This document shows positions 34,421 through 45,779 of a stretch of 64,000 nt of DNA, piece by piece. Under the pieces are notes generated by a model. That model did no database searches, was not told where the DNA came from, and saw nothing but the letters and a program-made list of their open reading frames with translations. Within the stretch, counting starts at the first letter, position 1. Each line of letters starts with the position of its first letter. Origin of the DNA: Berberis thunbergii (lineage: Eukaryota; Streptophyta; Magnoliopsida; Ranunculales; Berberidaceae). Made by a program: the position numbers and the translations under genes. Where the stretch lies: assembly GCA_003290165.1 (NCBI GenBank), contig QNQO01000540.1:1-64000 (forward strand). The letters are read 5' to 3'.

Positions 34421-36783
34421 TTAGTAGTTCATTATAAGCTCATTTAAATACTTATATACCTCAAGAGGATCTGCATCATCTTGATAGGTGGACCTCCTAT
34501 ACGATGAAGTAGAAGTTTCATCTGTCATAAGATAAACAATGTTAAGTTATACTAATTTACTCAAAAAAAAAATAGCAAACATAAAATAAATAAGACATTT
34601 CATAACAAGACTTTATTACCTCTAATATCACTCCATAACCAGTTTTGCGCACACATCAAAGCTTCTAATGACTTTGGATGAAGCCTGTTGTGATGTGGAC
34701 TGACAAACCTACCACCCATACTAAATGCAGACTCCGAAGCAACTGTAGAGACTGAAACTGCTAAAACGTCCCTAGCAACCTGATTCAAAGTTGGATATTT
34801 GCTTCCATTAGTCTTCCACCAATTAAGAATATCAAAATTCTGTTTTGGAGGTAAAATAACATTAGCCAAATAGTAATCCAACTCCGACTTGACATTACTA
34901 TTAGGTCCATCCCTAGAGTTTCGCATAGAATCCACAAAAAACTCACTAAGATCATCATCATCAACTGCATTTTGTGGTTGGCTAACATATGACTGACTAT
35001 CTGCTGAAGAACTTGCCCTAGGCCTTGCACTCATATATTCACTTAACAACTCAAAACACAAGTTTCAAACTTCTTGAATTTTTTGTTGTACATCATCCTG
35101 ATTATATAATTTGGGAAAGTAATACTCAATCAACTTCATTTTGAAACGAGGATCTAAAATAGTTGCCACGGCCATTATCCCATGGATTTCATTCCAATAC
35201 TTGTCAAAATTTTCAATCATATTTGATGCCATTTGTCTTATCACCGGATAACTAGAAGTATGAAACCGATGTAATGACTTTTTAATCGATGAAATCTTTG
35301 GAAAAAAAGGTTGGTCGTAGGATACTTTGTTCTAGAAAATACTTCGGTTGCTTCATGAAACGATTTCAATTTCTCACACATCTCACATGCAAGCAACCAA
35401 ACTTCATCACGTGACAACGATTTATATTGTGAATCGCATTGCTTCAGTCTAGGAAAAACATCCTTAAAAATTATAGCAGTCTGAAGCATCAAATAAGTTG
35501 AATTCCACCTTGTTTTGCAATCTAAAGCCAACTTCTTGCCACATTCAATTCTCAACTGTCTAGCTGTCTCTAGAAACTTTTCTTCCCTTTTTGGCGTGGC
35601 TGACCAATAAGCAACACTATTCCGAATTCTTTCAATGCCATCACCTATAACTTCCAACCCATCCTTAACAATCAAATTTAAAATATGCGCAGAACATCTC
35701 ATGTGGAAAAAATCACCCCCTAGCATCATGGTGCCTAGCTCTAGCTTGCTTTTCAGAAGAGTGATCATGCTATCATTGGTTGAACAATTATCTACAGTTA
35801 ATGCAGATAACTTTCTATCCAAATTCCAATCCATCATACAATCCATTAATGCATCACAAAGAACTTCAGCAGTATGAGGGCATGACACATAAACGAACCT
35901 AGCAATAAATATGCAATAATGTAGAACATATTAATTAATAAATGCCCAAATGCAAATAGAAAAAAATATGTTTACTAAATAGAAAAACATGTTTACCTAA
36001 TAATACAACTTTGCAATGCCCAATTGTCATCAATGAAATGTGTTGTGATAGCCATAAACCCCCTATTTTGATTACTAGCAGTCCACATATCAGTAGTAAT
36101 TGCAATCCTACTTTTGTTCCTCTCCAACAATTTCATCGTCTTCACCCTTTCATAATCATAAATCTTCAAGATATCATTTTTATGGTATTTCTAGACACTA
36201 TCTTGAACTATGGTTGGATAACACACATCATCATTCTAAAACCACAATGTTCAACCATTGAAAGGGGGTACTCATGCAATATAATTGCTTTTGCAACGGC
36301 TTCTCTTGCAAGTTCTTGGTCGAACCCAGAAGCACTAACAGCAATCGACCCAGTTGATGTGGAAGCACTCAATATAGATTGTCTTATGTCCACTTGACCA
36401 CCCCTCTTCCTTAGACATTTTTTACTATGGTCAATTAAATGACTTGTGCCATTCCTAGTCTCCCCTCCAAGAAAAGTGCCACAATAATTGCATTTAGCTT
36501 TATCTAAACCATTAATGGTAATTAATGTAAAATGATTTCATACTGCAGATGTAAACTTTCTTTTTCTTGTTGGTGGTAGTGGTGGTAGATGAACATTACT
36601 ATTATCAGTATTGTTTTCAACATTGGGAGTAGGAACATCATGAGGAGTGGGATTTGATTGTACCTCGGGTGATGGTAAGGAATTCAAACTCATAGGTGTT
36701 TGAGGAGAGTCATTACCATGGCCATCCCGATCAAAAAAGGTAGATTGCTGAGTTTCAATTGACCTGGGGCGATCTCCTTCCAT
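34421..36783 (-). pseudogene. hAT transposase, broken by stops and a frameshift
   Basis: It starts MEGDRPRSIETQQ (36783). A BED zinc finger follows (CNYCGTFLGGETRNGTSHLI then DHSKKC). The catalytic-core marks are ITTDMWTA (first Asp), LTVDNCSTND (second Asp), HMRCSAHILNLIV, CKTRWNSTYLML and the C-terminal dimerisation block VSTVASESAFSMGGRFVSPH (catalytic Glu in ASES). Introns: 35997-35898 and 34620-34521. Breaks: TGA at 36538-36540 (in place of the BED Trp), TAG at 36208-36210, a one-base loss near 35302-35308 in an A-run, and TGA at 35065-35067. All three catalytic acids are still present, so inactivation looks recent. This family gave rise to domesticated plant BED-hAT proteins, but the breaks argue against domestication here. 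Confidence 0.88.
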
Positions 36784-37163
36784 ATTCTATACATCAAGAA
36801 AACAAAAAAAAAACATTGGAGCTTAAACTATAAGAGTAGAAAAGGCAGTGATGTACTAAAAGGCAGGGGAAATCATTAGAAAATAAATGTAGAAAATATA
36901 TCAAATTTACTATATTTCCTTATTATTAAAGAAAGAAAATAACATATCATGATGTAAACAAGAAACCAAAGAAAGAATAGTGAGTGAGTGAGGCAGAAAA
37001 AGAGATATGACTTTTCCTGTACGCAGATGAGATGTTGAGAGATGAATAGGAGAGGAGGGGACCGACTCCCACCACTCTCCATCCACCACTGACCAACAGT
37101 CCTTCCTCTACAGCATAAAATATGTCACAGACGATTTTCTTTTTTCTTTTCTTTTGGTTTCAT

Positions 37164-37165
<2 letters not shown>

Positions 37166-37218
<53 letters not shown>
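37166..37218. repeat. (TA)n microsatellite in the hAT element
   Basis: About 26 uninterrupted AT/TA units. Confidence 0.97.
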
Positions 37219-37220
<2 letters not shown>

Positions 37221-38785
37221 ATAGGGTAGGAACTAGGAATAATAATAATAGGAGAACATTTGATGGATGGGTGAGTGCTCAAGTCACCATTGCAAAGTAC
37301 CTGACCCTGCACTACCACCCACCCTAAAGCCAATGCAAACCAAATCATGCCAAACATATCCGTACTTGCATTCCCCGTAACTCTCACTTTGTTCATTTCT
37401 ATATTCATCTAAGACTTTAAACACATCGCATCATACTTTATTTATTAGCTGTACCAATTTTTATTCACCAAGCAAAACATCCACCCATCATCTAATTTTT
37501 GTTTCAAACTACACCTCAACATAACATACATAGCATAGTTGATTCAAATAAAAAGGGATTCAGATCCTCCAAGCAAGGGACAAAACAAGAAGAATCATTA
37601 GCTTTCATGCTTTCTTACCCTCCACACTTATATTTAGAATAACCTAATGAAAAACTAATTTTAATCAAATCATCGAATTGAATCTATTACAGTCAATGCC
37701 GGAAAATTTTATTCTATATTAAAAAAAAAAAAACCTAGCTACATCAAGACCAACACACAGTTTTGAAACGTTAAAATAGGGTATAATCAAAAGGAATTGA
37801 TAGCAGGGAAAAAGAAGAGAGATCATTTGGAAGTAGAAGAAGAAGAAGACCACAAAAAACCCTAAAACGAATTTGAAATTAACAAAAAAACGAAGAAAAG
37901 AGGAGTCATACCTTGGTGAAGTCTGATTCTCTGAAACGGTGGAAGAGAGGAGTTTGAAGAGGAAGATAGGAAGAGAGGACTCAGAGGAGTCTATGTCTGT
38001 GACTCTGTGTCTGTGTTTGCCATCTGCATTTTCTTCTTTGCGCGTCTCTTTGCGTGACTGCGTCTCCTTCTTCAGTTCTTGGGAAAGTGAGAATGGCGAG
38101 GGAAACAGCGAGGAGGAGGAAACCAGTTCTTCATGACTTCTTCGAGTCTCCTTCTCTGTGTCTGTGACTTCTTTAGTTCTTGGTGAAATCTAATTTCATT
38201 TCTTGTAGGTGGAAGTGGAAGAGACTTAGAGACCAAGAGATTGAAGAGAACCATGATTCTCATTATGTGAATCTGTGAGTTTTGTTTGTGTCTCGAGGTG
38301 GTCAGGTGGAAGAGTCGAAGAGATGTCAAGAGATATCATTGGTTTAGTTTTAGTTTTTTTTAAATAGTGTAATTAATACTGGGATAAGGGTATTAGGGTA
38401 ATAGGGTATGGCTAAAACCGCGGGGCGGATATGGCTAAAACCGTATCCGCCCCGAATAGTGAACGAATTTTTTTGGATCCCCGAAACCACTTGAAAATCC
38501 ATTCAGCCATATCCAAATCCGCCCCATAAGTATTGGGTGGGGCGGATATCCGTAAAAATCTGCCCCACTGCCAACCCTAACAGCTTCTAAACAACTAAAC
38601 TAATTACTTGTGTACTCCTACAGTTTCCAATTTCAAATTGACATTAATGGATGTTATTACTCCTAAATACGTGACACCATGTATTTCTAAACTTCTAATC
38701 GTTGATTTCTCTTACTAGGATAAAGTTCATCTTGAGGAACAATAGCACGTTGAATGTGTCTCAGGAGTCCATATCCACAGCGATT

Positions 38786-40955
38786 TTTTTTTTTTTTTGA
38801 TAAAGCATTATGCATATAAAAAAAACTAGGAAAAGTCATACAATCCTTGCCCCTAAGAGCTGCCAACTTATATGAATCAAAATTGAGGTATCTACTAATA
38901 TATTTACATTGCCAGTTAGGAATCTAAAGAAGAAGGGGCTTAAAATTATAAAAAGCGGACGCCAAATCCAGTCCAAAGCAAAAGTCGTGCTGGTGTCCTC
39001 CGAGAACAACGCCACTAGAGGATTTGTAGAATCTCCAAGAATAAGACCAGTCTTTCACCGTTGGGCTTGGATCAACAGAAATGTCACCTCTCCAGCAAAA
39101 AAGCTCAGTCATCGTGTTATCCAAGACCTTTTCCCGAATCGTACTAGCTATAGTAGTGAGGACATTTCCTTTCAGATCCATTGCAATGACATTAATAGCA
39201 CCCTATTTAGCACGATCAAAGAAGCAAACATCAAAATTAACAATCACTGTATTTGGGTCCAGAATCATTAGGGAATCAAGGTGGGGAGAGAAACGGAGGT
39301 TAACACTATTAGTTTTGGATAAGATCAATCCTACCAGCTATAGGTGCAGTGGGGGGGGGGGGCGAAAGTATGGTGAGGAGAGATGGACGGAGAGTGGGAT
39401 TGGTTGTCTCGTCTGGCAAAGCTAAAGATGAAAGGAACTGAATTCAAATTGAGTTTAGTTGCTTTCGAATTAGCCAAGAACCATTGAGAAGACCAAGAGG
39501 ACCAAATCTTGTTTAGAAGTGAGATGAACTCTTCGTGTGGAACTTGGTCTTATTAAAAATCATATATTGCGGATGTGCCAAATAGAAAGATGGACACCCG
39601 TAAACTGAGAAAACATCTCCTTAATTGAATCAGAGTGGGCCTTAGCTGAATTCCACAAGAATTGGAAAAGCCGGGAACTGAAGGTGGGTAAAGAAAGGGA
39701 TTGTGTCAGTTAATAGGAAGGAAAGAAAGCAGCCAAAGCCGGCTAGTAATCAGGCACATGAAGAAAAGGTGGAGAGCATCTTCCATATGATCGTGGTAGA
39801 AGATGCAACGGTTTTCGATAAGAACATGTATCCTGACCAAATTGGATATGGTGGGACAAATGTTTTGGCTAACTTTCCAAAGGAAGAAGATGGCACTAAG
39901 GGGCCTTGATGCGCCAAAGATGACCAAGAATTTTGGGCCCCAAGAGGGGGGAAGAGGGCCTAATGAGGAGCTTTCATATTGCTTTTTGAGAAAGCATGGG
40001 TTGCGCTCTTGATAAAAAACATTTTTTATCCCCGAGCCAAATGAGTCTATCTGAACTAACAGATCTCCTGAGACAACTATTGGTAACGTCCTTTACCACA
40101 GGAACGGGAAAAAAAATTGGATGAGTTCAACATTCCAGTGGATCAAATTCGAAGAAGAGACCAACCAAAGGTTTGATAAACAAAATAGACGTCTTGGTGC
40201 TAAAGGATCTAGCACACAATCATCCAGCAACAGACCATGTTTAACCCATACATCATTCGAGAGGTTAATCTGATCATCGGAGAGCACTTGCCAAAGTAGA
40301 AAGCCCTTCATTTTAGCCAAAACTTTGGTATTGCTACGCCATGCGAAAAGAAGTTTGGAAATGAGGCTTGACAAGCTGAAAAATACTCTTAGAATTGTAG
40401 TAGATAGTCTTAAGAAAACTAGACTTCTGAGTATGTGGAGAAGAAATTGCATTTCACACATTTTTTGCCATTAGGGCAATGTTCTTATTCTTAGAAGAAG
40501 GAATATTTAGGCCCCTAGGTGATGGGGCTTGGTAATTCTATCCCATGTACAAAGATGTTTAACTTTAATATTCTCTTGATCATTCCAAAATAAATTGCGA
40601 GCAAGAGTGTCAATCTAATTGAAAATTCTAGAAGGAAGAAGGAAAGTCTGCATGGTATAGATTGGAATAGAATTGAGAATGATTTTAATCATCACAGTAC
40701 GACCAGCTTGGGAGAAAACCTTAGGTTTTCAAGCTGATAATTTGGTAGAAATTTTTTCAATCAAGAATTACAAATTCGTGGCTTTATGCTTAGAGAATAA
40801 CAAAAGAGATCCCAGGTATTTATCCTTAGGATTATATAACTTTGATCCCAAAATCCTGTTAATCATCTTAACATGCTTGGAGAGCACATTGAAGCTATAA
40901 AATATTGAAGATTTCTCAAAATTAACTCCCTGGCTAGATGACTAACAATAGTGAT
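38786..40955 (-). mobile_element. 5'-truncated LINE (L1-type) ORF2 relic
   Basis: On the minus strand, pieces of a non-LTR reverse transcriptase appear in order. They are NFEKSSIFYS (about 40900), VFSQAGRTVMIKIILNSIPI with a following YTMQTFLLPSRI (about 40700), KGFLLWQVLSD (about 40280), and a zinc-binding zf-RVT segment (WKVSQNICPTISNLVRIHVL, then the bases around 39800). An RNase H-like stretch with SGVVLGG comes last (about 39000). Several stops and frameshifts separate them. A T-run at 38787-38799 on the plus strand is the poly(A) tail of the minus-strand element. The 5' end, with the endonuclease and first RT motifs, is missing. Confidence 0.8.
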
Positions 40956-40984
40956 GAATAATGTTTTTAACCAAGTAGGCTTCG

Positions 40985-42018
40985 GCTAAATAGGCTTCAA
41001 CATGGTCCCATTGTTTTTCAGTCCGTAAGTTAGGCACCCAAGCCCAAGTCACGCCAACCCAAGTGACATGACCCTTGGGCTTGGCTCAAGACAATAAAAC
41101 CCCAACACAAATATTTGAGCTGTCATAGGCCCGATACCCACTTGCACAATTCAACTCTTAACCCAATCAAGCATTGGGTCCTAAATAGAGCCAAGTGTCG
41201 AAGAAACCCAGTCATGCACATTTAAGATTCTGGGCAAGATCTCCTCCCTCCATGATGCCCTCGATAGCAGGGACAATTGTGAAGGGAACACTCGCTACTT
41301 TAGGTGAAAAGGGAAAAATAAAGGTACACATAGATTGTGAGACCCTAAGTGGGCGGACCTGAGGTGAGGGTGAGGGTTGGAACCCAACAAGCCGAGAGAG
41401 GTTGGACGAGCTACAAGGGGAATCATAGTCCCAAATCACCTGGGTAGGGGAAGAGGATGATCCTTAAATATGAAGGGTAACTCCCCAATGTACAGACGCA
41501 TTTTAAAGCCGTGAGGGCCGGATGGTAGCCCAAAGCGGACAATATTTGTACAGTGCGGGAGGGGGGTCATCACAGTTTGGTATCAAAGCCTGACCCAGCC
41601 GAAAGTATGCCACGTGGAGGTGGGCCCTCGGACAACGTGGACGTTGGGCCTTAAGGGGGTGGATTGTGAGACCCTAAGTGGGCGGACCTGAGGTGAGGGT
41701 GAGGGTGAGGGTTGGAGCCCAACAGGCCCAATAGGCCGAAAGAGGTTGGACGAGCTACAAGGGGAATCATAGTCCCATATCGCCTGGGTAGGGGGAGAGG
41801 ATGATCCTTATATGTGAAGGTCAACTCCCCATTGTACAAACGCATTTTAAAGTCGTGAGGGTCGGATGGTAGCCCAAATCGGTTAGTATTTGTACAGTGC
41901 GGGAGGGGGGTCGTCACATAGACATTGCTAATTACATCTAGTTTTCATTATTCCTTTCACCATTGCCTAACTTATGCATCGGAGTGCCTTCGGCCACCAC
42001 AATGGTGGTCCCTGATTC
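40985..42018 (+). repeat. Old LTR fragment of the outer gypsy family, interrupted by a TRIM
   Basis: It aligns with the gypsy LTR at 61203-61751 from GGCTTCAACATGGTCCCA to GGCCACCACAATGGTGGTCCC, sharing GAGATCTCCTCCCTCCAT. Both natural ends are missing. The TRIM sits inside it at 41336-41918. Confidence 0.75.
41336..41918 (+). mobile_element. Complete 583-bp TRIM (miniature LTR retrotransposon)
   Basis: Two direct LTRs, 41336-41574 (239 bp) and 41665-41918 (254 bp), start TGTGAGACCC and end TCACA. Between them lie only about 90 bp. A primer-binding site next to the first LTR, TTTGGTATCAAAGCC, is complementary to initiator-Met tRNA type 3' ends. A polypurine tract, AAGGGGGTGGA, precedes the second. 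The 5-bp flanks TAGAT and TAGAC match in four of five positions. There is no coding capacity; it must borrow proteins from other elements. The two LTRs differ at several positions and by a GAGGGT and an 'aggcccaat'-type indel, so it is not very recent. Confidence 0.88.
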
Positions 42019-42133
42019 ATCACTATAGAGTGAGAATTTCACTCCTTTACTGACTCTATGGTTGAGGGCACGATAAAGGGAGGATATCTGGTTTAAAATT
42101 TCAACAGTCAAAGACTGAATCTCCTTTGGCACT

Positions 42134-42425
42134 AGGCTCTAATTGGGACCTAGTACTTGATTGGACCAGGAGTCGTGCAAATGGACTCTTGGACTGTTGT
42201 AGCCCATAGATCTATGTTCGGGCCTTATTCTCTTGAGCCAAACTCTAAGATTCATGCCATATTAGGCTTGTATAATATGGGCTTAGGCGCCTGAGTTACA
42301 CACTGAACAATAATTAGTCTAGGTCTAGGCTGGACGCGCATTAGGCCAAATTATGGATTTTTTGTATTAGTGTCAATCTGTGCCATATGTTCGGCTAAGA
42401 TCGATTGACTGTTGGATGTCTCATA
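42134..42425 (-). repeat. Partial gypsy-family LTR, minus orientation
   Basis: The segment from GGGACCTAGTACTTGATTGG to GGATGTCTCAT matches the minus-strand LTR at 42529-43051 in layout but lacks the other end. 42019-42133 between the two fragments has a short minus-strand frame with no recognisable family. Confidence 0.6.
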
Positions 42426-42528
42426 AAAAACATACTTTAATCTTTAAATTTCACTGATGTCTCTTTCTCAACTTACCTAACATCACTCGAGAGGTTAACC
42501 CATGTGACTCATAAATAAGTAAGGTTAG

Positions 42529-43051
42529 TAATGTGTCCAAATATGTTCGTGTTGATCTTGCTGAACTCGAGCCTGCAAAAATGATAAACAGCTAGCTAGA
42601 GACCATCGTTGTGGTGGTCGAATGCACTCTGATGCTTAAGTCAGGTAACGATGGAAGGAAGAGTGAAGACTAGCTGTATATTGCAAAGTGTATGCACATA
42701 TTTCCTCTTCCTTTTTCTCTCCTTAAGTAGCGAGTGTTCCATCAACAATTATCCCTGTTATAGATGGGTGATGGAGGAAGGAGATCTCGCCCAGGATTTT
42801 ACCTGTGCATGACTCTTCGGCACTTGGCTTTGTTTAGGACCCACTGCTTGATTGGGTTAAGAGCTAATTTGTACAAGTAAATCTCGGACCTATGGCTGCT
42901 AAGAGATTTGTGTCTGGGCTTTGTTGTTCTGGGCGAAGCCTCAAGGTATGTGCATCTTTCAGCTTGGAATTGTGTTGAAGCCTTTCCCGTATTAGGGTTG
43001 GTCTGTGCCACGTTTACGACTGTGATTTCTTGGCTAATTGATGTCTCATCA
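42529..43051 (-). repeat. 3' LTR of the outer gypsy element
   Basis: On the minus strand it starts TGATGAGACATCAATTAGCC and ends ...GGACACATTA, the usual CA end having changed. It contains CTTAAGGAGAGAAAAAGG, the complement of the leader-like stretch seen in the other copies. Confidence 0.85.
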
Positions 43052-43768
43052 ATTACTCCCCCTAGTTAGTAGGTTGTGTATTAAGCTACATACTGTCTGT
43101 GTGTAGGGGTCATGAAGATACGATTTCAGCGCATTTTCGACTTTTGCGCTGTAGTTATTATTTATGCAGTGATTTGGTGATTGTTTTCACTGCAAGTCAA
43201 GTCTATATAGACCTTTGTTTACTGAGTCTGACCTTTTTCCCTCACAAAGTTCCAGTTTATTCTTGCCAAGAATTCTTTTCAGTTCGGTTAAGTGCAAACT
43301 TTCTTCCAGTCATTACTATTTGATTATTGATGGGTGTTTAACTAACCTAAATTAATAGGTTAATTTAATCCACTTGTAATAACCGCAAGTGCACGGTGCC
43401 TAACTGGTAGACAACGACAAGTATGGGTCGATCCCATAAGGAAAGTGAGTGCAATTGAATTTTAGAATTTATCTAAACTAATTTAGAAAAAAATGGGGTT
43501 ACAGTGTTTTTAAAACTAAACTAAAAATAAATTAAAAATAAGAAAAATAAAATAAAATAAAAGATAGATGAGATAGATTTGTGTGGGCTTGGACTCACCA
43601 ATGAGTTAGCAAAAATATTTAAATCTAAATTACTGAAAATTTAAACGAGAAGCTTTAGGGATGAGAATCCCTTGCTTACACTGAATATGTGATCGTTAAA
43701 ATCCAATTCAAATTATATCATGTTTCTATCAAACATTAACAAATTATTTCAAACAAATATGCTCTTAC

Positions 43769-45728
43769 TGATATTCACGTAATTATTACATGATATATCC
43801 CTTAATTTATATATGTTAGTGTTTCGATTATTATAATTTATAATAATTATTTCGTTTTCATGTTTTGACAGGAATTTGAGCGTTAACGATTAAATGATAT
43901 TAAGGCGACAATTTAAGGAATGACAATTGGTCGATTCTAGTGGTGGTACAAAGTAGATGGACAAATATCTAAAACTAACCCTAATAAACCTAGGTCCACC
44001 TAATTTAACCTAAGCCCAAATCCAAAAATGCTAACCTAAAAACCCAAGCCCAAGATAATAGAACCCTATTTAGCTCCCCTCATCTTAGAAAAAGTTCGGC
44101 GCTCTTCTTCCACAACCCCTCTCCCCTCATCTCTTTTCCAGCCACCACACCACCCTGCCGGCAATCCTCGCTCGATAGTTGAGCCTGCAACGCGATAATC
44201 CCACCATCACCACCTCCTCCTCGTCCTCTACCATCAGCCGCCACCTCCTCACCCTGCTTCGCACACCAACTGCCGCCACCTTCTACCATCCTTCTCTCTG
44301 TTCCATCATCCTCACCGCCGCCATCCACCGTCCAGCAACCTCGCCACCAGCACCACAACCACCGCCACTAACCACCGTGAAACAGGGACGTGACAACCCT
44401 GTTTCACGTTACAAACCTCACCAGACCACCTTCTCCGCCATCACCCGAACACCAACGTCGTCTCTCTCTCTCTCAGCCACCAGCACCCGAGCACCACCAC
44501 CATCAGCCGCCGCGAAACAGAACAGAGGAGAACAGACCCTGTTTCTCCTCGCTCGCCGCCATCCCTGTTCCTCCCCCCTCTCGGCTCTCCTTCATCTTTA
44601 TCTCTTCTCCACCATTTCTCCCTCCTCCACTTCTCTCTCTCACGACCACCGTCACAACCCGACCACCGCCGTCACGGCCGCGAAACAGAGCTCGCGACAG
44701 AGGCGCTCCCTGTTTCGCATCCTCCTTCGTGTTCTTTGTGTTATCTCAGTCTTTCTTCACCCTCTCTCTCTTTTGCAGGTTCAGAACCAGGTAGGAGCAG
44801 GAGGAAGCTCGCGAGGAGCGAAGAAGATGCGGCGGAGCAGACGGGTCGCGCTGGAGACGAAGGTGCAGGGGAGCCGCGCGATTTCTGGCAGGAAAGATTC
44901 AAAATTATGTTTTACGCTATTTGCACCCCCGAGTTCTCTCTGAGCCACCACAGAGCTTGTGTAGTCTTTTTCTCGGGATTCGCGTCCGTGCATAAATAAC
45001 TTCCACCTCCATTGATGCTGTGACCACCACTACCATGGAGAGCTAAACCCTTCGCCAAGGCTACGATGAAACCACAGGATTTCCTAGAGTTTGTGTATTT
45101 AAATTTATTATTTTCTTTATGCTTGAACGTTAAACACATTTGATTTATGATTTTTAATAATTTGCTTTCACCGATTATATCCTGATTAATTATCTAGACT
45201 AGTCGGTAGTTAGAAGTACCCTTTGTTGAAATTCAAAAGCCTGATTTAATCAATTAATCTGAATCTGTGATTGTGTGTGCCGTAAGAAGACACGCAAATT
45301 TAGGATTAATTAAATAAACTTGTGATTGTGTGTGCCGTAAGAAGACACGCAATGCTAAGGGTTTAACTTTGCTAAAATCAATTGCGGACTTAGATTAATC
45401 TTTAGGTTAGTCATGTTAATTATTGAAAATAATAGTTTGGATTACACAAATCTCAAAAAACCTGTTGTGGATTCAATGTCTTGGTTTCCCGTCTCATATT
45501 CTTTAAAACTTTTTATTTTGTTTTTAATTTGATTTTTAGTTTAGATATTTTAATTGCTGTAACCCCAATTTAAATTAGTTTAAATAAACCCTGAAATTTA
45601 ATTGCAGCCACAGTCCTTGTGGGATCGACCTGTACTTGCCCTTGTCTACCAGTTAGACACTGTGCACTTGTAGTTATTAAAATTAGGTTAAATTAACCTA
45701 TTTATTTAGGTTAGTTAAATCTGCATCA
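43769..45728 (+). repeat. Full LTR, left arm of the palindrome
   Basis: TGATATTCACG...CTGCATCA, 1,960 bp. It contains a 254-codon Pro/Ser/Thr-rich open frame (44179-44943), a perfect hairpin CGTGAAACAGGG/CCCTGTTTCACG (44376-44408) and several other GAAACAG motifs. The frame is duplicated in the other arm; I see no known domain and consider its coding status doubtful. Confidence 0.85.
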
Positions 45729-45754
45729 AGTTTTTGGCGCCGTTGCCGGGGAAC
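45729..45754 (+). other. Primer-binding-site region of the inverted gypsy element
   Basis: TTTTTGGCGCCGTTGCCGGG directly follows the LTR end ATCA; this sequence is characteristic of plant Athila/Tat gypsy elements. Confidence 0.85.
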
Positions 45755-45779
45755 CTAATTTAAATTAGTTTGCAATTAG

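Larger units (their letters stand above)
33613..38579 (-). mobile_element. 4.97-kb hAT transposon with target duplication
   Basis: The ends are imperfect inverted repeats: AAGGGACGACAATGAGG at the left and, on the other strand, TAGGGTTGGCAGTGGGG at the right. They share GNCANTGNGG and a following GATTT. An 8-bp duplication, ACAGCTTA at 33605-33612 and ACAGCTTC at 38580-38587, flanks it, matching in seven of eight bases as hAT elements leave. Both subterminal regions carry GC-rich GGCGGATATCCG-like and CCGCCCCG repeats against an AT-rich background, probably transposase sites. A 5' leader exon on the minus strand seems to end at CACCAAG|GTATGAC (about 37911). Confidence 0.88.

Noticed and set aside
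37160..37408. Minus-strand frame ending in a run of IY repeats
   Set aside because: The tail is the (TA)n microsatellite translated.
43769..45728. Interpreting the plus-strand LTR as a simple solo-LTR insertion
   Set aside because: No 5-bp duplication: CTTAC on the left, AGTTT on the right; and a primer-binding site follows it directly.
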